40,626 bases of DNA, from NCBI GenBank assembly GCA_903893625.1, contig CAITND010000201.1:1-40626 (forward strand), read 5' to 3'. Both the position numbers and the translations under genes were made by a program. The notes beneath the pieces are model-generated. The model made no database searches. It was not told the DNA's origin and worked only from the letters and a program-made list of their open reading frames with translations. This stretch comes from an uncultured Oscillatoriales cyanobacterium (GTDB lineage: Bacteria > Cyanobacteriota > Cyanobacteriia > Cyanobacteriales > Microcoleaceae). Of this stretch, positions 25,141-33,006 are shown piece after piece; position 1 is the stretch's first letter; every line of letters starts with the position of its first letter.

Positions 25141-27492
25141 TTATTTCAGACTAGGCGCAATTAAAGTTAACTGAATTTCTCGAATTGCTGTTTCTAAGTT
25201 AACAGGATTGAGCACAGATACTTTTTGGTAAACTTCTACAATCTTTTGAGAAAAACTGTAGACTAATTTATTCTCCATATATAAAGGATGACCAATATAG
25301 TGAGAGTCTTTAAGCAATTTATTCATTTTACTTAATCGTTTAGGAGGAATAATTAAAACCAGACTCTTAGCGAGATTTGGGAAGATTTCTAATAATTCCA
25401 TAAACCGTTCAATTCCAGTTGTAATCGGGGTACTTGTTTCGACTTCAAACGCAAAAACGGGATCACCTTGATTGTCAAACCAAATTAAATCAATTTGCTG
25501 AATTTTATTTTTTTGCCAATCCGTTAGAGGTTTCTTAATGGGCATTTTAGACAAAGATAGTTGATTAAACGCTTCCCCATTCCAGTTGCTTGTCGCTTGT
25601 TCTTTTTTACCAATATGAACTTTTAAACCTACGGATAGAGCTATCTTAGCTAAAATATAAATTATACAATCGTGTTCTATTTTATTGGGATCTTTAGGAA
25701 AACTGAGAGTTGGGAATAAAGGGTTTTCAAAGGAAATTCCTAAATCTAATTCCATTTGAATGATATCAGATTTGCCAAATTGCCAGTGTTTCCCATCGGG
25801 GGAATACGCGATTTTTTCTAAAACATTTAAAATGGTTTGATTAGCCGGGGTTGTACCATTAATTAAATTAGGCATTACATTAAATATAATTTGATCAAAG
25901 GTGGCTGACTGTCCTTGTCTTTCTAGGAATTGTAAATAATCTATAAGATAAAAACGAATCCGATCTTCCAGAGGAATAAAACAACCTATTTTGGTATTGG
26001 GTTTAATCTTCCAAAGATAATCCAATTCAGAAAATATAAATTCTTCTTTAAGAATAGGTGTAATATCATCTAATTGTTTTTTTACTTGTCCTAGAAGTCC
26101 GTTTTCTAACAATTTAGGAATTAAGGCATTATAAATATCTTCAGTAGAAGCTCCTGAGTTTTTGACAATGGTTAATTCAGCTACTTCTTTAATCAATTGT
26201 ACAACATCAGTACCGACTTTAGTAATAGCGATTGTTTTAGGATTTCTAACTTTGCGAAAGTTTAGAACTAACTCACCCGATAAAACTTTGAGAGGATTTT
26301 CTCGTTTGTGCCAAGATTGAATGCTAGAAGGTTGAACTGCTGTATTAACATATTCAAAACCCGCTTCCTGTGATGATTTAACAATAGCATCCCAATAAGC
26401 CGGATCTTTATGAGCAAAAACAATACTCATCCAACGATCAAATTTAAGAACTTTAAACATTTCTTGAATTGAAGTTTCAAGAAGTTTAATATACTCTTGT
26501 TTTGATTTACTTAAATCACCTCCTTCTATTACTTCTATTTTTTTAGTGCTATCACTGACTTCAAAACCTAGCCAAGCATTCCACATTGTAGACAGATCCA
26601 GATATGCGATATGTTGACCGTAAGGGGGATCAGTATAAATATAATCTATAGATTCTTTAGGGATTTCTTGACTAAGTTGAGTTGCTGATAGATTAAATAC
26701 AGAAAAATTATCTTTATAAAAACCATTGATTAATAAGTTGGTTTCTAGCTTAAATTTGACAGTATTTTTAAATTTTTGTTCAAATTGCTCCCACACATTC
26801 AAATCTACTCTCTTACGGAGAACTAAATAACGATAGCAGCGCATAATACCGCTATCTCCACGGCTTGCCTTCCTGCCAGGTGTTCCACTAAAAGTTAAAT
26901 TAGTTTTATTTAAGGTGGCTGAGAATGCAAGTTTCATTAGTCCCCTGATTGTAGGGTCTGAAATTTTGTTTATATAATGCAGGAGAAGCGATAGTGAAAA
27001 AAGTTGACGTTTTGTGTGAAGTTCATAGACATATTCTACGTTGGCTTTTTTGGGTAATTTAATTTCTTGAGGATACCAATATTGAATTTCTAAATTTTCA
27101 GCTTCTTGATCTGACATAGAATAAGCTAAATTAATAGCTTCTTTGCAATTTTTTTCTATTTCATCGAAAGCCATTCTAAAACTTTCGATATTGATCGGAC
27201 TAACAGCAATTTGAGAACAAATAAAATTAGCCATTGGGTTAATATCACAGTGAATAGCTTGGCGACGCAAGACCAAAGCTTCAACTGCTGTGACTCCTGA
27301 ACCCCCAAAAGGGTCTAAAATAACATCTCCGGGTTGGCTAAAAGTGCGAATATATTCTTGAACAACATTCCAAGCACGTCGAGTAAAATAGGGATGGCTA
27401 CCCCAATGACGTTTTGCGCCTTGTTTCTTGGGTTCGATGGGTTGACTAATGGGTTGGATGTTTTGATAATCAAATTGTTGTGAGGGTGTCAT
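25141..27492 (-). CDS. DNA methyltransferase with nuclease-like C-terminal domain
   Basis: 783 residues. Motif I 'VILDPFGGSGVTAVEAL' is near 57-73 and motif IV 'DYIYTDPPYGQH' near 285-295, marking an amino-methyltransferase (N6-adenine or N4-cytosine). About 215 residues lie between them, possibly the recognition region. The N-terminal 'HWGSHPYFTRRAWNVVQEYI' recurs in this type of methylase. After about 430 come helical and winged-helix-like stretches. Near 669-690 is 'IDLIWFD' followed by 'PVFAFEVETSTPITTGIERF', giving D-x12-ExE, which resembles a restriction-endonuclease fold but with Glu where Lys is usual. No separate endonuclease or specificity gene is beside it. It could be a single-chain defence enzyme or a solitary methylase. 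No ribosome site is visible before ATG. Confidence 0.8.
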   Translation of the reverse strand: MTPSQQFDYQNIQPISQPIEPKKQGAKRHWGSHPYFTRRAWNVVQEYIRTFSQPGDVILDPFGGSGVTAVEALVLRRQAIHCDINPMANFICSQIAVSPINIESFRMAFDEIEKNCKEAINLAYSMSDQEAENLEIQYWYPQEIKLPKKANVEYVYELHTKRQLFSLSLLLHYINKISDPTIRGLMKLAFSATLNKTNLTFSGTPGRKASRGDSGIMRCYRYLVLRKRVDLNVWEQFEQKFKNTVKFKLETNLLINGFYKDNFSVFNLSATQLSQEIPKESIDYIYTDPPYGQHIAYLDLSTMWNAWLGFEVSDSTKKIEVIEGGDLSKSKQEYIKLLETSIQEMFKVLKFDRWMSIVFAHKDPAYWDAIVKSSQEAGFEYVNTAVQPSSIQSWHKRENPLKVLSGELVLNFRKVRNPKTIAITKVGTDVVQLIKEVAELTIVKNSGASTEDIYNALIPKLLENGLLGQVKKQLDDITPILKEEFIFSELDYLWKIKPNTKIGCFIPLEDRIRFYLIDYLQFLERQGQSATFDQIIFNVMPNLINGTTPANQTILNVLEKIAYSPDGKHWQFGKSDIIQMELDLGISFENPLFPTLSFPKDPNKIEHDCIIYILAKIALSVGLKVHIGKKEQATSNWNGEAFNQLSLSKMPIKKPLTDWQKNKIQQIDLIWFDNQGDPVFAFEVETSTPITTGIERFMELLEIFPNLAKSLVLIIPPKRLSKMNKLLKDSHYIGHPLYMENKLVYSFSQKIVEVYQKVSVLNPVNLETAIREIQLTLIAPSLK

Positions 27493-27746
27493 TGTTAATT
27501 TTAGGGAATCCTTTATATCCTGTAAAACATTATACCTATGTTCAGGACTAATCTTGTTTCTGAAGCCTTGACTACAGTTTTTTTACTTCTCTGGATGGAT
27601 GACATAGAAACACTCTAGCTCTCAAGATAGGTATATGAGTTAGGCTTAATTATGCGTTGTCTATTCTGTCCCTATCAATTACATCAAGATAAAACCGCAG
27701 CTTGTCCCTATTAAAATATATTCTTCCTCGGTGATGATATCAATCA
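27493..27746. other. Divergent intergenic region (left part)
   Basis: Between the methyltransferase (minus) and the DUF2059 gene (plus). I see no ORF of note. A TATTAAAATATA stretch at 27712-27722 is a possible -10 region for the candidate small RNA described next. An HIP1 site lies further right, at 27824-27831. Confidence 0.4.
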
Positions 27747-27795
27747 CTGCTTTCCTTCGTTTCAACGGAATGCAGGGGATTTTTTATTATTTTTG
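27722..27795 (+). ncRNA. Candidate small RNA with two hairpins and a U-tract
   Basis: After an AT-rich possible -10, the stretch holds a hairpin GTGAT/ATCAC (about 27731-27747). A second stem follows, CTGC.TTCC / GGAA.GCAG (27747-27775, one T.T mismatch on each side), then GGGGATTTTTTATTATTTTT. This looks like a short transcript ending in an intrinsic terminator, about 90 bases before the DUF2059 start. It could alternatively be a leader terminator or attenuator for that gene. No known cyanobacterial sRNA motif such as Yfr1 was recognised. Confidence 0.4.
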
Positions 27796-27869
27796 CTAAG
27801 ATAGAGAGATAGAAAGTTAACGAGCGATCGCATTTTGGCAATATTCTCGCAAAAATCAGGAGGTTTGGT

Positions 27870-28472
27870 GTGTTCTTAAAGCAAATTTTATTACTGGGAA
27901 GCGTTTTATATTTAGGGGTGAGTTTCCCTGCACCTGTGAAAGCGCAATCTGTTACCGAACCTCCCTTACAATTATCTCAACAACCTGTTTCTGAAGAAAA
28001 ACGTCAACTGATTAGGGAATTGATTGAAATCACGGGCGGAGAAAAACTGTTTCGCCAAGTCAGTCAAATTACCGCCGTACAACTGCAACAAGAGTTTAAT
28101 GGGATTTTAAAATCTATTATTCCTGAATCATCGGGAATTTCTGAAGCTAAAAAAGCAGAAATGATTAATAAAATTAACAAGGATATTAATCGAATTGTCA
28201 CTCAATATAATCAAAGATTAATGGAAAAGCTTGATTTTAATACGATTATAGAAACGGTTTATTATCCCCTTTATGATAAATATTTTACCGAAGAAGATTT
28301 GCAGGCGATGATTGATTTTTATAAAACACCAACAGGCAAAAAAACGATTAGTGTCATGCCCCAATTATTGCAAGAATCGATGCAACGAGTCTCCCAAATT
28401 ATTCAACCCGAAGCCACCCGAATTTTTAAAGAAATATTTGAACAGGAAATAGAGCGTTTTAATTCCAAATAA
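27870..28472 (+). CDS. DUF2059 secreted protein
   Basis: 200 residues. A signal peptide ('ILLLGSVLYLGVSFPAPVKAQS') is followed by a DUF2059 domain: 'LIRELIEITGGEKLFRQV' early on, and 'YFTEEDLQAMIDFYKTPTGK', then 'MPQLLQESM', near the end. DUF2059 proteins are small exported helical proteins of unknown function. The start is GTG at 27870, six bases after a strong AGGAGG, so the GTG is well supported. An HIP1 site lies just upstream. Possible regulation by the terminator-like structure at 27747-27795. Confidence 0.85.
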   Translation: MFLKQILLLGSVLYLGVSFPAPVKAQSVTEPPLQLSQQPVSEEKRQLIRELIEITGGEKLFRQVSQITAVQLQQEFNGILKSIIPESSGISEAKKAEMINKINKDINRIVTQYNQRLMEKLDFNTIIETVYYPLYDKYFTEEDLQAMIDFYKTPTGKKTISVMPQLLQESMQRVSQIIQPEATRIFKEIFEQEIERFNSK

Positions 28473-28737
28473 CAAATTCCCGATTCAGACCTCAGACTGG
28501 AGAATTAATCTAGTGTTTGGCCCAGTGCTACATCTACCCTCAGCCGATAACTTAAGGCTATATTAAAATTATCCGAAGTGTGAGGAGAAAAAACGATTAA
28601 CCCAAGTTCCCTTTCGGTTAACTTGTAATTAGATACAGATTTATAGCGGTAGACCCGCCCCGCTTCCTCCGGGATAGAAAAGGCGCATTTTAAACCAAGT
28701 ACATTTAGGCGGGATAGCCAGCCAGAAAGAAAGACCT
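28473..28737. promoter_or_regulatory. Upstream region of the HtrA-like gene with overlapping inverted repeats
   Basis: A TATATTAAAAT stretch near 28557-28568 is a possible -10. Downstream, TTAACC/GGTTAA (28597-28602 and 28616-28621) and CAAGTT/AACTTG (28603-28608 and 28620-28625) overlap, so only one of the two stems can form at a time. A GC-rich stretch CCCGCCCCGCTTCCTCCGGG near 28654-28673 follows. Function is inference. Confidence 0.4.
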
Positions 28738-30225
28738 ATGAATTCCCTATTTTTGCGATTTGCAACATTTGGACTGTTCACTGTTGGAGCCTTAATTAAT
28801 GTCCCGGTTGCCAACGCCAGTCTATCTAAAACGATTTCGATTTTACCTCAATCCTCTGTCTCCGCTCCCGATTTAATTTCTAATTCAGGTGATTCTCGTC
28901 TGATTTTGGCTCAAGAAGCAACGGAAGAAGAAACCAATATTCAAGTCTATGACAAGGCGAGTCCCGCCGTTGTTTCTATTGACACGGAAAAAACCAATGG
29001 CAGTGGAACCATTATTAGTTCCGATGGTTTAGTATTAACTAATGCTCATGTTGTGTCCGGTGGAGGAAGCGTCACCGTCACCTTAGCCGATGGTCGCAAA
29101 TTAGAAGCGGATGTGATGGCTTTTGGTGAAGATGGACTCGATTTAGCGGTGCTGAAAATTCGCAATGGTAGAAACTTGCCGACTATTCCCATTGCTAGTC
29201 CCAATTCGGTGAAAGTCGGTCAACGAGCCTTTGCTATTGGAAATCCTTTTGGTCAATTCCAAAACACCTTAACGGTGGGAATTGTTAGCCGCCTAGATAA
29301 AGAGCGGAATTTGATTCAAACGGATGCGGCGATTAATCCGGGTAACTCCGGCGGCCCTTTACTAAATAGTGCAGGGGAATTAATTGGGGTGAATACAGCA
29401 ATTTTTACACGGGGTCAGGGAGGGGGGAATATTGGTATTGGTTTTGCAATTTCTGTTGATAAAGTCCCTCCGTTTTTGCAAGCGGTGAGAGAGGGACGTG
29501 CTCCGCGCACTCCGCCGCCAGAAACCCCGGCTTTTGAAATGGAGAATGCCAAACGGATTGAATTAAACGGCCCGGAAATTTCAGATATTCTCAAACAGGG
29601 GGATAAAGTTCTACCCTTTGATAATAGTTTTTATCATGTTTATGCCTTTACGGGAAAAGCGGGTCAACAAGTCACTATTGAAATGAATAGCAAAGAGGTT
29701 GATTCCTATTTAATTTTGTTAACAGAAGATGGGAGTGAATTGGCTCAAGATGATGATAGTGGGGGAGAGAAAGATGCAAAAATTAGTATTACTTTACCAA
29801 CGGATGGCACTTATATTTTATTAGTCAATTCCTATGAAGCGGGAGAGTCAGGATCTTATCGTTTGAAGTTGAAAGCAACAGCATCCTCACCTAATGATCC
29901 CACAAAAGGTCTAATTTTAAATCAAGAAGGGGTATTAGAAAATAAAGATTCTGTTTTATCATCTGATGGTAGCTTGTATGATGAATATACCTTTGATGGA
30001 CAGCAAGGTCAGTCTATCTGGATTCGTTTAGAAAGTCGGGATTTTGATCCTTACTTAGCGTTATTTGACCCCAAGGGAGAATTAATTGCTGAAAATGATG
30101 ATGCGAGTCGCTCAGATAAAAATGCAGCCATTCGGGTTACTTTACCCGCCACAGGTCGGTATCGAGTGGTTGTCAATGCTTATGATAAAACGGGTCGAGG
30201 TCAATATTTATTGACCGTTCGTTAA
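28738..30225 (+). CDS. HtrA-like serine protease with two PPC domains
   Basis: 495 residues. After a signal peptide the trypsin-like S1C domain shows the triad: His in 'LTNAHVVSGG', Asp in 'DGLDLAVLKI' and Ser in 'NPGNSGGPLL'. HtrA/Deg proteins normally carry PDZ domains after the protease; this one has none. Instead it has two bacterial pre-peptidase C-terminal (PPC) beta-domains near 275-380 and 395-495 ('YHVYAFTGKAGQQVTIEM', 'YDEYTFDGQQGQSIWIRL'). The likely site is periplasm or cell surface. The ribosome site before ATG 28738 is weak (GAAAGAAAG). The next gene encodes a lone copy of the second PPC domain, so the pair probably arose by domain duplication. Confidence 0.9.
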   Translation: MNSLFLRFATFGLFTVGALINVPVANASLSKTISILPQSSVSAPDLISNSGDSRLILAQEATEEETNIQVYDKASPAVVSIDTEKTNGSGTIISSDGLVLTNAHVVSGGGSVTVTLADGRKLEADVMAFGEDGLDLAVLKIRNGRNLPTIPIASPNSVKVGQRAFAIGNPFGQFQNTLTVGIVSRLDKERNLIQTDAAINPGNSGGPLLNSAGELIGVNTAIFTRGQGGGNIGIGFAISVDKVPPFLQAVREGRAPRTPPPETPAFEMENAKRIELNGPEISDILKQGDKVLPFDNSFYHVYAFTGKAGQQVTIEMNSKEVDSYLILLTEDGSELAQDDDSGGEKDAKISITLPTDGTYILLVNSYEAGESGSYRLKLKATASSPNDPTKGLILNQEGVLENKDSVLSSDGSLYDEYTFDGQQGQSIWIRLESRDFDPYLALFDPKGELIAENDDASRSDKNAAIRVTLPATGRYRVVVNAYDKTGRGQYLLTVR

Positions 30226-30257
30226 CGACGGAATGATCTAATCAATTGAGGTTATTT

Positions 30258-30848
30258 ATGCAAAAAATGTTAATTTGGACAACAACAATGGGGGTATTGA
30301 TTTTGGCTCAAACCCCACTGCTGGATGTCTTGAAAGTTTCTAATTCTACTCTATTAAACGGGTTGACACTGGAAAAAGTTGTAGCTCAAGAAACACCGAC
30401 TCCCCAACCTTCTGTGAGTCCCACCCCAGAGGTTGAAGCAACACCAACACCCGCCGAAACACCAACTCCAACACCCGCCGAAACTCCAACACCTGAACCC
30501 TCTCCAGAAGCCACACCTCCTGCACCCAGTTCAACATTGTTGGACAAGAAAGGGGAACTGAAAGATGGAGATCAGGTTTTGTCTTCTGATCAAAGTTTGT
30601 ATGATGAATACACCTTTGACGGAACGCAAGGTCAACAAATTACCATTTCCTTAGAAAGTTCTGAGTTTGATACTTATCTTGCTGTGTTTACCCCAGATAA
30701 TGAATTACTGCAAGAACATGATGATATTGATCAAAATAATTCCAATTCTCAAATTACTGTCACGTTACCAAAAACAGGAACTTACCGTGTGATTGTTAAC
30801 GCTTATGATAGTAAAGGAAAAGGGAAGTATTTGCTCAAAGTTCAGTAA
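30258..30848 (+). CDS. Secreted single PPC-domain protein with Thr/Pro linker
   Basis: 196 residues from ATG 30258, which has GAGG six bases upstream; a TTG at 30246 in the same frame is less likely. A signal peptide ('MLIWTTTMGVLILAQTPL') is followed by a Pro/Thr/Glu-rich linker with TPTPAE repeats, then one PPC domain. That domain closely matches the last PPC domain of the preceding protease: both have 'LYDEYTFDG', then 'GQ', and later 'YRV(I/V)VNAYD'. It starts 32 bases after the protease stop and is probably in one operon with it. It may bind the same partner as the protease's PPC domains (inference). A wobble hairpin with a UCCG loop follows the stop. Confidence 0.85.
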   Translation: MQKMLIWTTTMGVLILAQTPLLDVLKVSNSTLLNGLTLEKVVAQETPTPQPSVSPTPEVEATPTPAETPTPTPAETPTPEPSPEATPPAPSSTLLDKKGELKDGDQVLSSDQSLYDEYTFDGTQGQQITISLESSEFDTYLAVFTPDNELLQEHDDIDQNNSNSQITVTLPKTGTYRVIVNAYDSKGKGKYLLKVQ

Positions 30849-30853
30849 AGTTT

Positions 30854-30877
30854 AGAGACGTGCTCCGGTGCGTCTCT
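30854..30877. repeat. GAGACG palindrome variant, 10-bp stem with C(UCCG)G loop
   Basis: Stem AGAGACGTGC / GTGCGTCTCT pairs fully if two G.U pairs are allowed, closing a C(UCCG)G tetraloop, a known very stable loop. It lies between the convergent PPC gene and the small conserved gene. No U-tract follows on either strand. Confidence 0.75.
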
Positions 30878-31224
30878 TATAACGCAATACTTTCTAAAAG
30901 CACCCAGTGACGGTTATCAATAATTAATTGACTGATTTGTTCAAAGATTCCGCGACAGTGATTGACACTTTGTAGGGGTAACGCTTCATTTTTAATATAA
31001 ACGGTCATTTTGGTTTCATTTAACGTGGAAGTTGCTGTATCAAATACAACTTCAGCAATCACTAATTCATGTACCGTTACTTTCCCAATGGCTTCCCGTG
31101 CAATAATTGAGCTTGGGGTTTGATAAGTGATCTCCAGATTACAGGATTCTAGGATATCAATCATCATCGGTCGTAGATCTTCGATCCCGACATTAACAAT
31201 AAAGAATCCAGTGTAGCGGGCCAT
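30877..31224 (-). CDS. Conserved small cyanobacterial protein, unknown function
   Basis: 115 residues from ATG at 31224, which has GGAG about seven bases upstream; a TTG at 31251 would add nine residues and is less likely. The sequence has no signal peptide, membrane segment or known motif. Alternating beta and alpha segments ('GFFIVNVGIEDLRPMMIDIL', 'LVIAEVVFDTA', 'KMTVYIKNEALPLQS') suggest a small alpha/beta fold. I recall similar short proteins from other cyanobacteria but no function. It is divergent from tmk. Confidence 0.75.
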   Translation of the reverse strand: MARYTGFFIVNVGIEDLRPMMIDILESCNLEITYQTPSSIIAREAIGKVTVHELVIAEVVFDTATSTLNETKMTVYIKNEALPLQSVNHCRGIFEQISQLIIDNRHWVLLESIAL

Positions 31225-31349
31225 AGAGAACTCCAGAGGTGCGACGGACAATTTTGATCTTAAAAAATCAGGTTAAGTTTACCCTAATTTAAGGGTAATC
31301 GTCTATTCCAGACATTATTATAAGAATACACGATTAGAGAACGTTTTGA

Positions 31350-32015
31350 ATGGTAAGAGATCATCAGCAGATGCGGGGAAAATTAATTGTTTTTGAAGGT
31401 GTTGAAGGTGGGGGAAAAACAACTCAGATGCAGCGTATCCAGGTTTGGTTACAAGGTCTGACGGATGCACCTGTGGTCATGACCCGCGAACCAGGGGGAA
31501 CTCTCTTAGGCCAGGAATTGAGACGTTTATTATTAGAATATCAGGGAGAAGAACCGATTCAAGATCGGGCAGAATTATTGATGTATGCTGCCGATCGCGC
31601 CCAGCACGTTGAGGGGTTTCTTAAACCGTTATTATACCAAGGAACGCTGATTTTATGCGATCGCTATACCGACTCGACCATCGCTTATCAAGGTTATGGT
31701 CGAGGTTTAGATCTGAGTTTAATTGAGCAATTGAATCAGATTGCGACCCAGGGTTTAGAAAGTGATTTAACGCTATGGTTAGATGTGGATGTGGAACTCG
31801 GACTCGCCAGAACTCGCAACCGAGGCAAAATTGACCGCATGGAACAAGCGAATTTAGAATTTCATCAGCGTGTACAACAGGGGTTTCAACGATTAGCTAA
31901 AACTGACCCAGAGCGAATTATAACGATTGATGGAACGTTAAATGTTGATCAAGTTACGGAAAAGATTCAATTGATTTTAAGTCAAAAATTAGCAGAATGG
32001 GGATTAATTCTTTAA
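31350..32015 (+). CDS. tmk: Thymidylate kinase
   Basis: 221 residues. P-loop 'FEGVEGGGKTTQ', the 'CDRYTDSTIAYQGYGRGLD' DR(Y/H) segment and the LID 'ARTRNRGKIDRME' identify dTMP kinase, which makes dTDP for DNA synthesis. Size fits the family (about 210). ATG 31350 is used; ATG 31371 ('MRGKLIVFEG') is closer to most homologues, and neither has a strong ribosome site. It starts a same-strand run with holB (15 bases later) and the FUSC gene. Confidence 0.95.
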   Translation: MVRDHQQMRGKLIVFEGVEGGGKTTQMQRIQVWLQGLTDAPVVMTREPGGTLLGQELRRLLLEYQGEEPIQDRAELLMYAADRAQHVEGFLKPLLYQGTLILCDRYTDSTIAYQGYGRGLDLSLIEQLNQIATQGLESDLTLWLDVDVELGLARTRNRGKIDRMEQANLEFHQRVQQGFQRLAKTDPERIITIDGTLNVDQVTEKIQLILSQKLAEWGLIL

Positions 32016-32030
32016 GTTTATTGAAATAAA

Positions 32031-32996
32031 ATGAATGCTTTTTTTGATCGATTAACTGAACAACAACCTGCGATTGAGTTATTAACCCAAGCTGTGGCAC
32101 AAAATCGCATGGCTCCGGCTTATTTATTTGCTGGAGTTGATGGTATTGGTCGGACGTTAACGGCTAATTGTTTTATTGAATTTTTATTTTGTCAAAATCC
32201 TGATAAAAAAGTTAATGAAAAACAGATTCGCTCTCGAATTCAACAGAAAAATCACCCGGATATTCTTTGGGTAGAACCCACTTATTTACATCAGGGAAAA
32301 AGATTATCTGCAAAAGAAGCCGCAGAAGCCGGAGTTAAACGGAAAGCACCGCCTCAAATTCGGATTGAACAAATTCGAGAAATTAGTCAATTTTTGGGTC
32401 GTCCTCCCTTAGAAGCTTCTCGGTTAATGGTGGTAGTTGAACACGCAGAATCAATGGCAGAATCTGCCGCCAATGGCTTATTAAAAACCTTAGAAGAACC
32501 GGGAAAAGCGACAATTATTTTAATTGCACCGGGAATCGATGCTTTATTACCAACGCTGGTTTCTCGCTGTGCAAAAATCCCGTTTTATCGGTTAACAGAT
32601 GCAGGCATGAAGCAGGTTTTAACCCAACAGAATTATACTGATATTTTATCCAATTCTGAAATTTTAGCAATGGCGCAAGGAAGTCCTGGACAAGCGATCG
32701 CTCTGATGCAACAATTACAAACAATTCCTGTAGAATTGTTAAATAAAGTTAAACAACCTCCGCCTAACTTAAGGTCTGCCTTAGAGTTAGCGAAGGAAAT
32801 TAGTCAAACTTTGGATAGTGAAGCGCAATTGTGGTTAGTGGATTATTTACAACATTGTGATTGGCAAAATCAACAAAAAACGGGAATCATTGATGATCGG
32901 TTTTTAAAACAGTTAGAAAAAACCCGACAATATTTATTAAATTATGTGCAACCGCGATTGATTTGGGAATGTACGTTAATGAGTAAATTTTTATAA
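32031..32996 (+). CDS. holB: DNA polymerase III delta' subunit
   Basis: 321 residues of the clamp-loader AAA+ family. The Walker-A-like 'GVDGIGRT' has Arg where Lys is normal, in line with delta' being a non-ATPase subunit. 'HPDILWVEP', 'IRIEQIREISQFLGRPPLE', 'AANGLLKTLEEPG' and the 'LVSRCAKIPFYRL' SRC motif are typical. The zinc-binding Cys cluster of many clamp-loader subunits is not evident. It loads the sliding clamp together with gamma/tau and delta. tmk-holB adjacency is common in bacteria. It ends ten bases before the FUSC gene. Confidence 0.9.
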   Translation: MNAFFDRLTEQQPAIELLTQAVAQNRMAPAYLFAGVDGIGRTLTANCFIEFLFCQNPDKKVNEKQIRSRIQQKNHPDILWVEPTYLHQGKRLSAKEAAEAGVKRKAPPQIRIEQIREISQFLGRPPLEASRLMVVVEHAESMAESAANGLLKTLEEPGKATIILIAPGIDALLPTLVSRCAKIPFYRLTDAGMKQVLTQQNYTDILSNSEILAMAQGSPGQAIALMQQLQTIPVELLNKVKQPPPNLRSALELAKEISQTLDSEAQLWLVDYLQHCDWQNQQKTGIIDDRFLKQLEKTRQYLLNYVQPRLIWECTLMSKFL

Positions 32997-33006
32997 CGGT
33001 TATTTT

